DNA of 64,000 nt from Leeia oryzae DSM 17879 (GTDB taxonomy: Bacteria > Pseudomonadota > Gammaproteobacteria > Burkholderiales > Leeiaceae), in the NCBI RefSeq assembly GCF_000376945.1, contig NZ_AQXU01000021.1:1-64000 (forward strand), written 5' to 3'. Within the stretch, counting starts at the first letter, position 1. Every line of letters begins with the position of its first letter. Positions 1-10,119 of the stretch are shown here, in pieces. A model generated the notes under the pieces. It saw only the letters and a program-made list of their open reading frames with translations, did no database searches and was not told the DNA's origin. The position numbers and the translations under genes were made by a program.

Positions 1-15
1 AAACTCTTAAGTTCA
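1..15 (-). rRNA. rrs: 16S rRNA, 5' end only (partial)
   Basis: Read on the minus strand the first 15 bases are TGAACTTAAGAGTTT, which matches the usual start of a betaproteobacterial 16S rRNA (the stretch that precedes GATCCTGGCTCAG). The gene continues off the left edge. The call rests on this short match together with the boxA leader and strong promoter directly upstream in the correct orientation, so it is firmer than 15 bases alone would allow. Confidence 0.85.
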
Positions 16-225
16 ATCTTTAAAACTGGCTTACGTACACTCAAAAAAATTTCTTTTCTTGACTGTGTAAGCACTTATTTCTTTGCAGACCCGAAGGTCT
101 TTGTCCGAAACAAGCACTCACACTTATCGGTTGTTCGTTTGTTAAAGAGCAGTTGCAACCAACTTCAAACTTTCGTAAACTCAGCGATTAATCGCTTCGT
201 TTCGTCGTCTGCGTCAGCAGCAGAG
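16..225 (-). ncRNA. rRNA operon leader with boxA antiterminator
   Basis: This is the transcribed leader between the inferred start site (about 225) and the mature 16S 5' end. At 139-151 the minus strand reads TGCTCTTTAACAA, identical to the Escherichia coli rrn boxA that loads the NusB/NusE antitermination complex. The rest presumably supplies the 5' half of the 16S processing stem, whose partner would lie beyond the window. No protein-coding signal is visible. Confidence 0.85.
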
Positions 226-231
226 GTACGA

Positions 232-260
232 ACTATACGCACTTCAGCCAGCATCGTCAA
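232..260 (-). promoter_or_regulatory. rRNA operon sigma70 promoter
   Basis: The minus strand carries TTGACG (255-260), a 17-base spacer and TATAGT (232-237), close to the sigma70 consensus. The A/T-rich stretch at about 290-345 behind the -35 box could act as an UP element. It fires leftwards into the boxA leader and 16S gene, away from purD. Confidence 0.85.
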
Positions 261-545
261 CACCTCTCTGCAAAGTTTTCTCTCCAGCAACGCAGCCAAA
301 ACAACAAAAATACTAGCAAGTCTTTGTTTATAAATCAAAAAAGCAAAACCGTACTGACATGTATTTTTTACGTCTTGCGCGCTGGCAATCACGCCGATAG
401 CAGATTTGCTGAACATCCTCTATAAGCAGTGCTGTTTTCTAATGTGCTTTTGTCTTTTGCAGGGTAAAATTGCACTTGTTTAATTTGATGCATTTCAGCG
501 AAGCCGCTTTTGCTCCGCATATATCTATATATATAGGGTTTGACT

Positions 546-1820
546 ATGAAAGTATTGGTTATTGGTTCTGGTGGTCGTGAACATGCCTTGGCATGGAGGC
601 TCTCCACCTCTCCCAAAGTGTCCAAGATATTTGTTGCGCCTGGCAATGCCGGCACAGCAACCGATAAAAACCTGACCAATATTGCCATTACTGCCATCCC
701 TGAGTTGATTGAGTTTGTAAAACGAGAACATGTCGAGTTGACCGTTGTTGGTCCTGAGGCGCCGCTGTCACAAGGTGTAGTGGATGCATTCCGCAAAGAA
801 GGGCTGGCGATTTTTGGGCCAACCCGTGGCGCTGCTCAACTGGAGTGGTCGAAAGACTATGCCAAGGCCTTCATGGAACGGCATGGTATCCCGACTGCCA
901 AGTACAAGACCTTTGCCGATGCTGCTGCGGCACATGCATATATAGATACGGAAGGCGCCCCGATTGTCATCAAGGCTGACGGTCTGGCCGCAGGTAAAGG
1001 GGTTGTGGTTGCCATGACCCTGGAAGAAGCGCATGCCGCTGTTGACATGATGCTACTGGACAACCGCATGGGCGATGCAGGTGCGCGCGTGGTCATCGAA
1101 GAGTTCATGCAGGGTGAAGAAGCGAGCTTTATTGTGATGGTTGACGGTGAGCACGTACTGCCGCTGGCAACCAGCCAAGATCACAAGCGTCTGCTTGATG
1201 GCGACAAAGGTCCGAATACCGGCGGGATGGGGGCTTACTCTCCGGCGCCGGTGGTCACCCCTGACGTGCACGCCAGAACCATGCGTGAAATCATTTTGCC
1301 CACCGTACAAGGCATGGCTAAGGATGGGCATCCTTATACCGGCTTTCTGTATGCCGGGCTGATGATTGATGACGAAGGTGCACCACGCGTTGTGGAATTC
1401 AATTGCCGCCTGGGTGACCCGGAAACACAACCCATCATGTCCCGACTGAAAAGTGACCTGGTTGATCTGCTGGAGTTCGGTGTTAAAGGCAAACTGGATC
1501 AGATTGAGGCGGAGTGGGACCGCCGAGTAGCACTTGGCGTAGTATTGGCCGCGGAAGGTTACCCGGACACTCCACAAAAGGGAGCCATCATCAGTGGTCT
1601 AAAACACAATAACGAGCATGTGCAGGTTTTTCACGCAGGTACCGCTCTGGATAGTGACGGCAATGTCACTGTCAGTGGCGGACGGGTCTTGTGCGTGACG
1701 GCACTGGGTGAGAATGTGAAGCAGGCACAACAGAGTGCATATGAAGTTGCAGAAGCCATCGAGTTTAACGGCAAACAAATGCGCCGTGATATTGGCTACC
1801 GCGCTGTGCAGCGCCGTTAA
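546..1820 (+). CDS. purD: phosphoribosylamine-glycine ligase (GARS)
   Basis: PurD joins glycine to 5-phosphoribosylamine with ATP, the second step of purine synthesis, in the cytosol. The 424-residue protein opens with MKVLVIGSGGREHALAWRL, the N-domain signature, followed by the ATP-grasp region (SKDYAKAFM, IKADGLAAGKGV, EEFMQGEEASF) and the conserved EFNCRLGDPETQP motif. Length is normal for the family. The ATG at 546 is preferred to an in-frame TTG at 540 because it begins the family's N-terminus exactly, although the ribosome binding site is poor. It diverges from the rRNA operon, with about 285 bases between the rrn promoter and the start codon. Confidence 0.97.
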   Translation: MKVLVIGSGGREHALAWRLSTSPKVSKIFVAPGNAGTATDKNLTNIAITAIPELIEFVKREHVELTVVGPEAPLSQGVVDAFRKEGLAIFGPTRGAAQLEWSKDYAKAFMERHGIPTAKYKTFADAAAAHAYIDTEGAPIVIKADGLAAGKGVVVAMTLEEAHAAVDMMLLDNRMGDAGARVVIEEFMQGEEASFIVMVDGEHVLPLATSQDHKRLLDGDKGPNTGGMGAYSPAPVVTPDVHARTMREIILPTVQGMAKDGHPYTGFLYAGLMIDDEGAPRVVEFNCRLGDPETQPIMSRLKSDLVDLLEFGVKGKLDQIEAEWDRRVALGVVLAAEGYPDTPQKGAIISGLKHNNEHVQVFHAGTALDSDGNVTVSGGRVLCVTALGENVKQAQQSAYEVAEAIEFNGKQMRRDIGYRAVQRR

Positions 1821-1858
1821 TCTGGTATGGTTTGTTTTTGACTGATTATATCTAAGAT

Positions 1859-2461
1859 ATGTCGATTCGATTTTGGCCTGCCGTACGCCAGCTACGCGCC
1901 CGCTATAAACATCATGGAGTACTGGCGTACCCGACCGAGTCCTGTTTTGGGCTCGGGTGCAACCCGATAAGCCCGCTCGGACTTAAGCGGCTCTTACGCC
2001 TGAAAGGTCGTCCACAGCACAAAGGCATGATTGTCATTGCGGCCAGCCTGGCTCAGTTGCGCCCCCTGCTTGCCCCCTTGGGCGAGCAGGACGTGGCGAT
2101 TCTCTCCCGGTTTTGGCCTGGTCCGTTTACTTTTCTTTTACCAGCAGCAACCAGCGTATTGCCTTTGCTGCGCGGCAAACATCAGACGCTGGCGGTTCGT
2201 GTCACGGCACATCCGCAGGCATCTACCCTGTGCAAATACCTGGGACCACTGGTATCCACCAGTGCCAACAAAGCAGGTCAGCCATCCTTGCGCACCCACC
2301 GGGCATGCGTGCGCACTTTTGGTCAGCATGCGACGGTTATCCGTGGATTGACTGGCAAAATGCACAATCCTTCTAGCATCATTGATTTCGCGACCGGCCG
2401 TGTCTTGCGCGGGCATGTTTCTGAAGAGTTGCTGCAACTTCTGAAAAACCGTACTCGATAA
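1859..2461 (+). CDS. tsaC: threonylcarbamoyl-AMP synthase, TsaC/YrdC type
   Basis: The 200-residue protein has the YrdC/Sua5 fold signatures: the substrate loop AYPTESCFGLGCNP near residue 22, the basic KGRPQHKGMIVI segment near 50, the FWPGPFTFLL motif near 85 and STSANKAGQPS near 140. The family makes L-threonylcarbamoyl-AMP from threonine, bicarbonate and ATP, used for t6A37 modification of ANN-decoding tRNAs. It has the short TsaC form without the Sua5 C-terminal domain. It lies 38 bases after purD on the same strand and may be co-transcribed with it. Confidence 0.9.
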   Translation: MSIRFWPAVRQLRARYKHHGVLAYPTESCFGLGCNPISPLGLKRLLRLKGRPQHKGMIVIAASLAQLRPLLAPLGEQDVAILSRFWPGPFTFLLPAATSVLPLLRGKHQTLAVRVTAHPQASTLCKYLGPLVSTSANKAGQPSLRTHRACVRTFGQHATVIRGLTGKMHNPSSIIDFATGRVLRGHVSEELLQLLKNRTR

Positions 2462-2556
2462 CTCACGCCGGATTTGGCACAAAGCAAAGCAATGCAAGAT
2501 GCTTTCGGCTAAAATAGCGTCAATTAAATTTTTGATCTGACAGACTGCGATTATCC

Positions 2557-3810
2557 ATGCCCTTGTTTACCTTAGGGATTAACCACCATACAGCGCCTTT
2601 GGCGATCCGCGAGCAGGTTGCTTTTCAACCTGAGCGGCTGCCGTCTGCACTGCATGAGATGCTGGATAAAATGGCAGCGGAAGAAGCCGCTATCCTGTCG
2701 ACGTGCAACCGCACAGAAATTTACTGTGCAGCCGAAACACCGGAAGCCGCCATTGAATGGCTGGCAAGCCATCACCAACTCAAGCGTAGTCAGATCGAGC
2801 CTTATATTTATGCCCTGCCGACCGAGGAGGCGATTCGCCATGCCTTTCGCGTAGCCAGCGGTCTGGACTCCATGGTACTGGGTGAAACCCAGATTCTTGG
2901 CCAGTTAAAAGATGCCGTCAAAGTGGCAGAAGATGCCGGCACCATGGGCAGTCTGCTTAATAAGCTGTTTCAGCGTACATTCTCGGTGGCAAAAGCAGTT
3001 CGTTCCGAAACCGAGATAGGCAGTAATTCGATTTCCATGGCCGCAGCAGCTGTCCGTCTGGCTGAACGCATTTTTGCCAGCATCAAGGACCAGCATGTGT
3101 TGTTTATTGGCGCCGGTGAAATGATTGAGCTTTGCGCTGCCCACTTTGGCGCACAACTGCCGAAGCGCATGACCATTGCCAACCGCACCATCGAACGTGG
3201 TGAAAGTCTGGCAGCGCGATTCGGGGCACAAGCCGTCACGCTAAATACGCTGCCCGAGATTTTGCACGAGTTTGATATCGTGATTTCCTGTACCGCCAGC
3301 CCGTTACCCATTCTGGGCAAAGGGCTAATGGAGCGGGTCATCAAGCAGCGCAAGCACCGCCCGGTGTTTATGGTGGATCTGGCCGTACCGAGGGACATCG
3401 AGCCTGAAATCAGCCAGATGGATGATGTGTTTCTGTATACCGTAGATGATTTGTCGGTCATCGTTAAAGAAGGGCTGGATGCACGCCAGACCGCCGTGAT
3501 ACATGCCGAAGCCATCATTGACCAGCACGTTGCCGAATTCATGCACTGGCTGGAGAGCCGTGCCGTTGTGCCGACCATCCGGAATTTGCGGGATCATGCC
3601 GACCGGATTACCCGCAACGAACTGGACCGCGCTCGCAAGCGTCTGTCATCCGGTGAAGATGCAGAACGGGTAATGGAACAATTAGCGCACGCATTGGCGA
3701 ACAAGTTCATGCACGCACCTACCCACGCCCTGCAGCATGCCGAGCCGCACGAGCGGCATGACATGATCCGGCTGGTTAGCCGGCTGTTTCATATTCCTGA
3801 ACAGCATTAG
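2557..3810 (+). CDS. hemA: glutamyl-tRNA reductase
   Basis: HemA reduces glutamyl-tRNA(Glu) with NADPH to glutamate-1-semialdehyde, the first committed step of C5-pathway haem synthesis. The 417-residue protein has the N-terminal catalytic domain with [13 protein letters not shown] and the nucleophile Cys50 in [10 protein letters not shown], the [10 protein letters not shown] region near 109, an NADPH domain (LFIGAGEM near 185) and a C-terminal helical dimerisation region. Length is normal. It is followed 95 bases later by prfA, the common proteobacterial hemA-prfA pairing. Confidence 0.98.
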   Translation: MPLFTLGINHHTAPLAIREQVAFQPERLPSALHEMLDKMAAEEAAILSTCNRTEIYCAAETPEAAIEWLASHHQLKRSQIEPYIYALPTEEAIRHAFRVASGLDSMVLGETQILGQLKDAVKVAEDAGTMGSLLNKLFQRTFSVAKAVRSETEIGSNSISMAAAAVRLAERIFASIKDQHVLFIGAGEMIELCAAHFGAQLPKRMTIANRTIERGESLAARFGAQAVTLNTLPEILHEFDIVISCTASPLPILGKGLMERVIKQRKHRPVFMVDLAVPRDIEPEISQMDDVFLYTVDDLSVIVKEGLDARQTAVIHAEAIIDQHVAEFMHWLESRAVVPTIRNLRDHADRITRNELDRARKRLSSGEDAERVMEQLAHALANKFMHAPTHALQHAEPHERHDMIRLVSRLFHIPEQH

Positions 3811-3905
3811 CGGCCTTAGCCCCCTTCCCGACCTATTTATATATAGAACAGATAGCTGCATGATGCAGGTATCTCTCCCGCATTTAGAGACAGGCTTTAC
3901 CGATA

Positions 3906-4985
3906 ATGAAACCTTCGATTCTTGAAAAACTGGCCCAGCTGGCGGACCGCCTGGAAGAAGTGGGGCATTTGCTCGCCAGCGAGAACGCTACGGCCGATAT
4001 GGCCCAATACACCAAGCTGTCCCGCGAGCATGCCGAACTGACACCCGTCGTTGAACTGTTTCATAAGTTCAAGCAGGTAGGCGAGGATTTGGCAACCGCT
4101 GAAGAGATGCTGAATGATCCGGACATGCGTGAACTGGCGGAAGAAGAGATCAAGTCCGGCAAGGCAGCACTGGAGGCGCTGGAAGTTGATTTGCAGAAAG
4201 CCCTGCTGCCCAAAGATCCTAATGATGAACGCAATGTGTTTCTGGAAATACGCGCAGGAACGGGCGGCGATGAGTCGGCCCTGTTTGCTGCCGATCTGTT
4301 CCGGATGTACAGCCGTTTTGCCGAGCGGCAGCGCTGGCAGGTGGAAGTGCTGTCAGAGAGTGAATCAGACCTCGGGGGCTATAAGGAAATCGTCGCGCGT
4401 ATCATCGGGTTTGGCGCCTATTCTCAGTTGAAATTTGAATCTGGCGGGCATCGCGTACAGCGTGTACCCGCAACCGAAACGCAGGGGCGCATCCATACAT
4501 CTGCCTGTACCGTTGCCATTTTGCCGGAAGCGGATGAACTGGAAGAAGTGAACATCAATCCGGCTGATTTGCGTATCGACACTTATCGTGCGTCAGGCGC
4601 GGGTGGTCAGCACATTAACAAGACGGACTCCGCTGTCCGGATCACCCACTTGCCAACCGGCATTGTGGTGGAGTGCCAGGACGACCGCTCTCAGCACAAA
4701 AACAAGGCGCGCGCCTTGGCGGTACTGGCAGCCAGAATTCAGGATCAGGAGCGTCAGGCACGCCACGCGGCGGAATCTGCTACCCGTAAATCGCTGATCG
4801 GTTCGGGCGACCGTTCCGAGCGTATCCGTACCTATAACTTCCCGCAGGGCCGGATTACGGACCACCGCATTAACCTGACCTTGTACAAGCTGGACCAGAT
4901 CATGGAAGGCGACCTGGGCGACCTGACCCAGGCACTGATCACCGAACACCAGACCGAATTGCTGGCCGAACTGGCTAACGATTAA
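3906..4985 (+). CDS. prfA: peptide chain release factor 1
   Basis: RF1 recognises UAA and UAG and triggers peptide release. The 359-residue protein contains the stop-codon recognition segment [14 protein letters not shown] (PxT-type, separating it from RF2) and the catalytic GGQ at residues 233-235 (GAGGQHINK), whose glutamine is normally methylated by PrmC. Length and motif positions match E. coli RF1. prmC, which often follows prfA, is not here: the next genes are msrP-msrQ. Confidence 0.98.
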   Translation: MKPSILEKLAQLADRLEEVGHLLASENATADMAQYTKLSREHAELTPVVELFHKFKQVGEDLATAEEMLNDPDMRELAEEEIKSGKAALEALEVDLQKALLPKDPNDERNVFLEIRAGTGGDESALFAADLFRMYSRFAERQRWQVEVLSESESDLGGYKEIVARIIGFGAYSQLKFESGGHRVQRVPATETQGRIHTSACTVAILPEADELEEVNINPADLRIDTYRASGAGGQHINKTDSAVRITHLPTGIVVECQDDRSQHKNKARALAVLAARIQDQERQARHAAESATRKSLIGSGDRSERIRTYNFPQGRITDHRINLTLYKLDQIMEGDLGDLTQALITEHQTELLAELAND

Positions 4986-4993
4986 TCATCTCC

Positions 4994-5031
4994 GGCCTGA
5001 TCAGGTGCTATCACTGGTATCTGATCAGGCC
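4994..5031 (+). terminator. inverted repeat after prfA, possible terminator
   Basis: GGCCTGATCAG (4994-5004) and CTGATCAGGCC (5021-5031) form a perfect 11-bp stem with a 16-base loop, 9 bases after the prfA stop codon. No T-run follows, so it may be a weak terminator or an mRNA 3'-end stabiliser. Confidence 0.45.
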
Positions 5032-5175
5032 CGGCGCAAAAAAATCACTTTCAGCTGTAACAATTTGCATTTCAAAACGACTAAGTAGCAGTAGGTGTAT
5101 GCTATGAATGGATTGATTGCCGACTGGCCTTCTCCATTCTTGCGTCCAGATCGTTTCTTTGTGCAGGGGGTTACC

Positions 5176-6117
5176 ATGTTTATCCGTCATCCATCCGATA
5201 TTCCGGCATCTGAAATTACCGATCGCGCATTGTTTGAGTCCCGCCGTGAATGGATGAAAACCGCAGCCGGCTTGCTTGTGGCAGGCAGCGGCCTGCTGCC
5301 AGAAATGGCTGAGGCAGCTTTCTCGGGTCTGAAGAAAAGCCCGCTGTCTGTTCATGATGCCTATAACCCAGTCAATTCCCTGCAGGAAATTACCAGTTAT
5401 AACAACTTTTATGAATTCGGCACGGCCAAGGACGACCCTGCGGCAAATTCAAAGCGCTTCAAACCTCGCCCCTGGACATTGAATGTCAGTGGGGAAGTCT
5501 CTGCTGGTAAAACGTATGATCTTGATGCCCTGACCAAGCACTTCCCACTGGAAGAGCGCATCTACCGGATGCGGTGCGTGGAAGGATGGTCGATGGTGAT
5601 CCCATGGGTGGGGTTTCCATTGGCGAGTCTGCTGAAGGAAGTCGGCCCGACCAGCAAGGCCAAGTATGTTGCCTTTGAAAGCGTCATGCGGCCTAGCGAG
5701 ATGCCGGGGCAGGAAGACAGTGTACTGGACTGGCCTTATGTCGAGGGGTTGCGGATCGACGAAGCGATGCATCCGCTCACCATTCTTGCCGTTGGTCTGT
5801 ATGGCGATGTGCTGCCTAACCAGAACGGTGCGCCGGTCCGGCTGGTGGTGCCCTGGAAGTATGGGTTCAAGAGCATCAAGTCGGTGGTCAAGATCCGTCT
5901 GGTCGAGCATCAACCACCAACCAGCTGGAACCTGGCGAACGCCAGAGAGTACGGATTTTATTCCAACGTCAATCCGGAAGTAGATCACCCGCGCTGGAGC
6001 CAGAAAACCGAACGCCGGATCGGGGAGTTTTCCAGAAGAGCAACCCTGCCCTTTAACGGCTATGCAGCGCAGGTCGCCAGTCTGTATAAGGGCATGGATT
6101 TACGGAAATACTACTGA
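5176..6117 (+). CDS. msrP: protein-methionine-sulfoxide reductase, molybdopterin catalytic subunit
   Basis: MsrP (YedY) is a Tat-exported periplasmic enzyme that reduces methionine sulfoxide in envelope proteins, with electrons from MsrQ. The ATG at 5176 is chosen because it follows a purine-rich CAGGGGG and gives the family-typical start [15 protein letters not shown]; an ATG at 5095 would add 27 unlike residues. A twin-arginine signal is at residues 22-40 (SRREWMK then a hydrophobic stretch), and the molybdenum-ligating cysteine is Cys134 in [11 protein letters not shown]. The 313-residue length fits. msrQ begins 2 bases after its stop. Confidence 0.96.
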   Translation: MFIRHPSDIPASEITDRALFESRREWMKTAAGLLVAGSGLLPEMAEAAFSGLKKSPLSVHDAYNPVNSLQEITSYNNFYEFGTAKDDPAANSKRFKPRPWTLNVSGEVSAGKTYDLDALTKHFPLEERIYRMRCVEGWSMVIPWVGFPLASLLKEVGPTSKAKYVAFESVMRPSEMPGQEDSVLDWPYVEGLRIDEAMHPLTILAVGLYGDVLPNQNGAPVRLVVPWKYGFKSIKSVVKIRLVEHQPPTSWNLANAREYGFYSNVNPEVDHPRWSQKTERRIGEFSRRATLPFNGYAAQVASLYKGMDLRKYY

Positions 6118-6119
6118 TC

Positions 6120-6782
6120 ATGAAAAACACGTCTGTTGCTTCACCACAACGGCACTGGACCCGCACGCTTAAATGGTTCTTATGGCCCCTCTTGCTGGCG
6201 CCATTGCTGCGGATAGGCGGCTATGCGTGGTCGGACATCTACCATGGCACATTACTGCTGAGTGCCAACCCGATTGAATTCATCATCCGTTCAACCGGCA
6301 GATGGGGACTCACATGGTTGCTGACCGCCATCGCCATTACACCACTGTGCATGCTCACAGGCAGGCGGGATCTGGTACGCGTACGCCGGTTGATTGGCCT
6401 GTTTGGCTTTTTTTATATCAGCCTGCACCTGAGTTTGTATGTCTGGCTGGAAAAAATGCTGGATGTTCAGGAAGTATTACATGATATCGCCAAGCGTCCG
6501 TTTATTCTGGTTGGCATGCTGGGTTGGCTTTTGTTGGTACCCTTGGCGGCAACGTCGACACAGTGGAGCATACGCAAGCTGGGCGGAAGGCGCTGGAAGC
6601 TACTGCACCGGCTGGCGTACATCTGCCCTGCTCTGGGTGTACTGCACTTCTTCTGGCTGGTCAAAGCCGACTTGCGAACACCTAGCTGGTTTGCCTTGGC
6701 GCTCGCTTGCCTGCTGGCACCAAGGTTAAAACAGCTTTATTTGTATCTCCGTCGGCCGTCGGCAACCCTCAAACCTGGTTAA
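6120..6782 (+). CDS. msrQ: MsrPQ haem-binding membrane subunit
   Basis: MsrQ (YedZ) is a haem b inner-membrane protein that passes electrons from the quinone pool to MsrP. The 220-residue protein shows about six hydrophobic segments and the ferric-reductase-like features of the family, with histidines in [13 protein letters not shown] and [20 protein letters not shown] as likely haem ligands. It directly follows msrP and is surely co-transcribed. Its last 14 bases overlap the 3' end of the convergent chemoreceptor gene. Confidence 0.95.
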   Translation: MKNTSVASPQRHWTRTLKWFLWPLLLAPLLRIGGYAWSDIYHGTLLLSANPIEFIIRSTGRWGLTWLLTAIAITPLCMLTGRRDLVRVRRLIGLFGFFYISLHLSLYVWLEKMLDVQEVLHDIAKRPFILVGMLGWLLLVPLAATSTQWSIRKLGGRRWKLLHRLAYICPALGVLHFFWLVKADLRTPSWFALALACLLAPRLKQLYLYLRRPSATLKPG

Positions 6783-8583
6783 GGTCGTCGTCTTCTTGCA
6801 GAGCATCCGGCGTAAACCCGATCGCCATCGCGCCCCAATGCCGACCGCCGATATACAGCGGTGCCGAAATGGTACCCAGCACTTCGCCAGTATCGCGGGT
6901 ATAGGTTTGCAGCAATAACGGCAAGGTACTGGCAGACAACCCCTGAATGCCTGGCTCATGGAAGATACGTTTATCGCGGCTATCTTGCAGGTCTTTGGCC
7001 GGGTTACCTGTCATGGGTTTGGCAAACCAGCTGTTATGGGTTGGCGCGTAGCCTTTGTTATCAAAACACAAGGCAAAAATGCAGCCAGGAATCTTGCCAG
7101 CCAGTTCATCAAACAGCTTCTGGAAGGTCGCGTCAAAATACCGGTCATAGGCCGTGTGGTATTTGGTCGGGTTGGTATTGGCGACCGGCTGGTATTGGCG
7201 GTCAAACAGATCTACGCCTTGTGCTGCCAGTGCCACCAGCCGCTCCTGGATGATGTCTCGCACTTTCTGGACTTCGGTAATGGCATGATCCATGTGCCCT
7301 ACGCCGACCCGGAACCGGGACACCAGCGCCTGGACATTGGAGGTGTTGCTGATCAGCTCTGCCGAAGCTTTGGTAGACAGTGACATTTGTTCCGTGATGA
7401 CCTGGGTACCATCATGAATCTGTTGTACTGTTGAGTGAATTTGCTGGTTGACGGCCGAGAACTGGGTCACGCGGTGGGAGATGTCATCCAGCTGGTGAGC
7501 AATGTCTTCATACGCATGAATCATGCTCTTGAAGTTTTCGGCAGATACGACAACCACTTCACGGGTAATTGAGGTGTCCTGGTGAATTTCTTCGGTCTCG
7601 GTTTTAGTGTTTGCCACCAGACCGATCACGTTATCGATATTGCTGGCAATTTCATCCGTGGCAGACCGTACCTTGACAGCCAGGTTGCGCACTTCGTCTG
7701 CCACCACGGCAAAGCCGCGGCCGGCTTCCCCTGCCCTGGCAGCTTCGATGGCTGCATTGAGCGCCAGCAAATTGGTCTGATCTGAAATGGCCTTGATCAG
7801 CGCCACAATCTGGCGAATGCTGGATGTACTTTCATACAGACGATCCACCGTTTCATTGAAATGCTCGACCTTGTGGGTGATGGTATTGATACGATCCATC
7901 ACGTTCATCAGTTCGGCATAAGAGTCATTCGCTTTTTCCAGGTTTTCTGCATTGTGACCGGCAATTTTCAGGGTCAATGCCGTCACATCCTGAACCGAGG
8001 TGGTTGCTTCGGAGCTGTAATCGTAAATACTGTCCCCCAAAACACTTTGGGTGGCTGCACTTTTTGCCGTGAGGTCAATGTTTCTGGCGGTGACGGCAGA
8101 GGTGACCCCGATATGCAATACCGAAGACCGTACTTGCCGAATGATATTGCGGAGATTCACAAGGAAACGGTTATAGGCATCGGACATTTCCTTGATTTCA
8201 TCATAGGTAATGACAGGAATGTCCCGCGTGAGGTCTCCCTGGCCTTTGCCCAGCTCATCAAAGATATGCGTGACAAGGCGTAATGGCCGAACAATCAGGA
8301 ACCGCAGATACCATACCTGAAAGACAACGAAAATCGTTGTGATAATCGTTAAGGCCCACAGCCATACCTTGGCCTGTGCCGTAATGGATTGCAACTTGCC
8401 TGACAGATCTGCCGACATGCCACCCTTGCTGGTCAGTTCATGGACTTGCGTGGCATAGTCATAAAAGACATACACCATGGCGGCCTGGAACAAAAGAATC
8501 AGTAGAAAGCTGCACAATTTCTTGGTCAAGGAATTGAAAAACAATTTCTCGACAGTTGCATAAAGTTGCCAAAAGGCGTTCAT
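6769..8583 (-). CDS. methyl-accepting chemotaxis protein with C-terminal sensor region
   Basis: The start at 8583 is favoured over 8637 because GGAG lies 8 bases before it. The protein (604 residues) has two N-terminal membrane segments around a short region of about 40 residues, a HAMP-like linker ([22 protein letters not shown]), and a full MCP signalling hairpin including [18 protein letters not shown] and [13 protein letters not shown]. Unusually about 150 residues follow the signalling domain (from about LFDRQYQP), resembling a cytoplasmic Cache/PAS-like sensor with [15 protein letters not shown] and the ending [11 protein letters not shown]. The ligand is unknown. It would signal to CheA/CheW encoded elsewhere. 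Confidence 0.92.
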   Translation of the reverse strand: MNAFWQLYATVEKLFFNSLTKKLCSFLLILLFQAAMVYVFYDYATQVHELTSKGGMSADLSGKLQSITAQAKVWLWALTIITTIFVVFQVWYLRFLIVRPLRLVTHIFDELGKGQGDLTRDIPVITYDEIKEMSDAYNRFLVNLRNIIRQVRSSVLHIGVTSAVTARNIDLTAKSAATQSVLGDSIYDYSSEATTSVQDVTALTLKIAGHNAENLEKANDSYAELMNVMDRINTITHKVEHFNETVDRLYESTSSIRQIVALIKAISDQTNLLALNAAIEAARAGEAGRGFAVVADEVRNLAVKVRSATDEIASNIDNVIGLVANTKTETEEIHQDTSITREVVVVSAENFKSMIHAYEDIAHQLDDISHRVTQFSAVNQQIHSTVQQIHDGTQVITEQMSLSTKASAELISNTSNVQALVSRFRVGVGHMDHAITEVQKVRDIIQERLVALAAQGVDLFDRQYQPVANTNPTKYHTAYDRYFDATFQKLFDELAGKIPGCIFALCFDNKGYAPTHNSWFAKPMTGNPAKDLQDSRDKRIFHEPGIQGLSASTLPLLLQTYTRDTGEVLGTISAPLYIGGRHWGAMAIGFTPDALQEDDDLNQV

Positions 8584-8789
8584 CCTGCTGTCTCCATCCT
8601 GCGGGCGCGTGTGATGATGCAATTCAAATGAGGTCACACTATAGCAAGCTGTGGTTCACCTGAACATTGACGCCCATCAATGAGCCCGTTCGTTTTAATA
8701 TACTCAGCGTAGACGCTCAACCCCATATGGGCAAGCCATTTATATTCAATGACAACAACATGCCGACTCCTGGATCGTACATCCAGATT

Positions 8790-9845
8790 TCACACGTCAC
8801 GCCAGCGCTGATAGATGAACAACACAAAATAAAGAACAGCAGACACGGGCCAGATATCTGCTGCCAGATCGGCTACGGCATTGAAGTTCTGCAGATGACC
8901 AAGCGACCAGCGGAACAGGTGCAGCATGGCCACCGGGTTCGCCGTCAAGGGCCAATAGTAGCTGATCAGTTGCTCTGCCAGCAGCATCAAGATGGCGATG
9001 CCGGCCAGGTATCGGCGGCGCAGCCTTAAAATGGCAGGCAATAGCAACCAGCCGATACATTGTGCCAGGACAATGTTCAGATTCAGCCAGCTAAAGAAAA
9101 ACGAAGGCGTCAGCAAGATACCGGCCAGAAACAGCTTGATGAGGAGCGTCATGCCAGACAGACTCACGATGGCTTTCAGAAAATAGCGGTGGCTTTTAAG
9201 TAAGGTGGCCAGAAAAATGGCAACGCCCCAAAAATGCAGCAAAGCCCCCCCAACTTCCAAGAGGCGCAAGAAGAGCGCAGGATCCGGAATCGGCGATTCA
9301 AAAGGCTGCGGCAAGCCGTGCGGCTGGACCACAATGCCAAACATGGGCAAGGCAGGATTACACTGCGCCACAAACCAGATGACAGCCAGTGCCAGACCAT
9401 AGTCTGCCAGCATCCCTTCAGCGAACACGTGATAGCGCCAGCGCCGGAATGCAAGCGCAAACGGTAGACGACGGAAAACAGGCGGCAAAAGCGCTCCCAG
9501 TACCCCACCGAGGCTATTGGCAAGCAAATCGACATTAGACGCATTTCGGTTAGGCAGAAACACCTGAATGGTTTCGATGCAAAAACTGAAACCGCTACAT
9601 AACAGCACCGTGATCAGCCATGCACCGAAAGGCCCCCATGACCGCCTGGCCTCCTGGCGACAGGCCATGCCCAGCGGCAGGAACGCCGCGATATTGATGC
9701 CAAAATCGAACTGGGAAAAATAATATGGCCAGTGATAACCCAGGAATGCCCAGACCGGCACGCCAGAGTCCCGCCAACCCTGAAAAGGAAACAGGCCTGC
9801 CGTGAGTAGCAGGATGGCATAGCCGACAGCAAAAAAACGGGGCAT
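8790..9845 (-). CDS. VanZ family membrane protein
   Basis: This 351-residue integral membrane protein has the VanZ-like signature in its N-terminal part: FDFGINIAAFLPLG near residue 45, then ETIQVFLPNRNASNVDLLANSLGG near 88. The rest is a series of hydrophobic helices. VanZ is known for teicoplanin resistance in enterococci, but most family members have no assigned role. The start at 9845 is supported by AGGA 7 bases upstream; in-frame starts at 9890 and 9953 lack one. It may share a transcript with the downstream chemoreceptor gene, but the 206-base gap leaves room for a separate promoter. Confidence 0.85.
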   Translation of the reverse strand: MPRFFAVGYAILLLTAGLFPFQGWRDSGVPVWAFLGYHWPYYFSQFDFGINIAAFLPLGMACRQEARRSWGPFGAWLITVLLCSGFSFCIETIQVFLPNRNASNVDLLANSLGGVLGALLPPVFRRLPFALAFRRWRYHVFAEGMLADYGLALAVIWFVAQCNPALPMFGIVVQPHGLPQPFESPIPDPALFLRLLEVGGALLHFWGVAIFLATLLKSHRYFLKAIVSLSGMTLLIKLFLAGILLTPSFFFSWLNLNIVLAQCIGWLLLPAILRLRRRYLAGIAILMLLAEQLISYYWPLTANPVAMLHLFRWSLGHLQNFNAVADLAADIWPVSAVLYFVLFIYQRWRDV

Positions 9846-10119
9846 GCGGCTTTCCTGCGGGGGATGTGCCAAATAGGTGATCGTGAACATAGCACTGCAA
9901 ACATACCGTGTATCAGGGCAGTGAGGCAAGCAAAGGATGCAGGATTCATGCAAGATGCGTATGTTTAGTCATCATTAGTCCGGATTGCTGATTGCATTAT
10001 TGAAGACTATTGTCATAATGAAGTTATTCAGTTCAGCCATGCTGAAGTTTTAAACGTAATAGCAAGCCGGTCATACAGGGCATGGGAGGGTTATGCCTCC
10101 CGGTCTTGTGGAGAAAAAT

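Noticed and set aside
165-416. Small open frames on both strands in the rRNA leader and promoter
   Set aside because: They overlap the rrn promoter and leader and have no ribosome sites or family features.
520-540. Alternating AT stretch before purD as an operator
   Set aside because: Simple TATA-rich repeat without a clear palindrome or partner regulator; similar AT runs occur before prfA.
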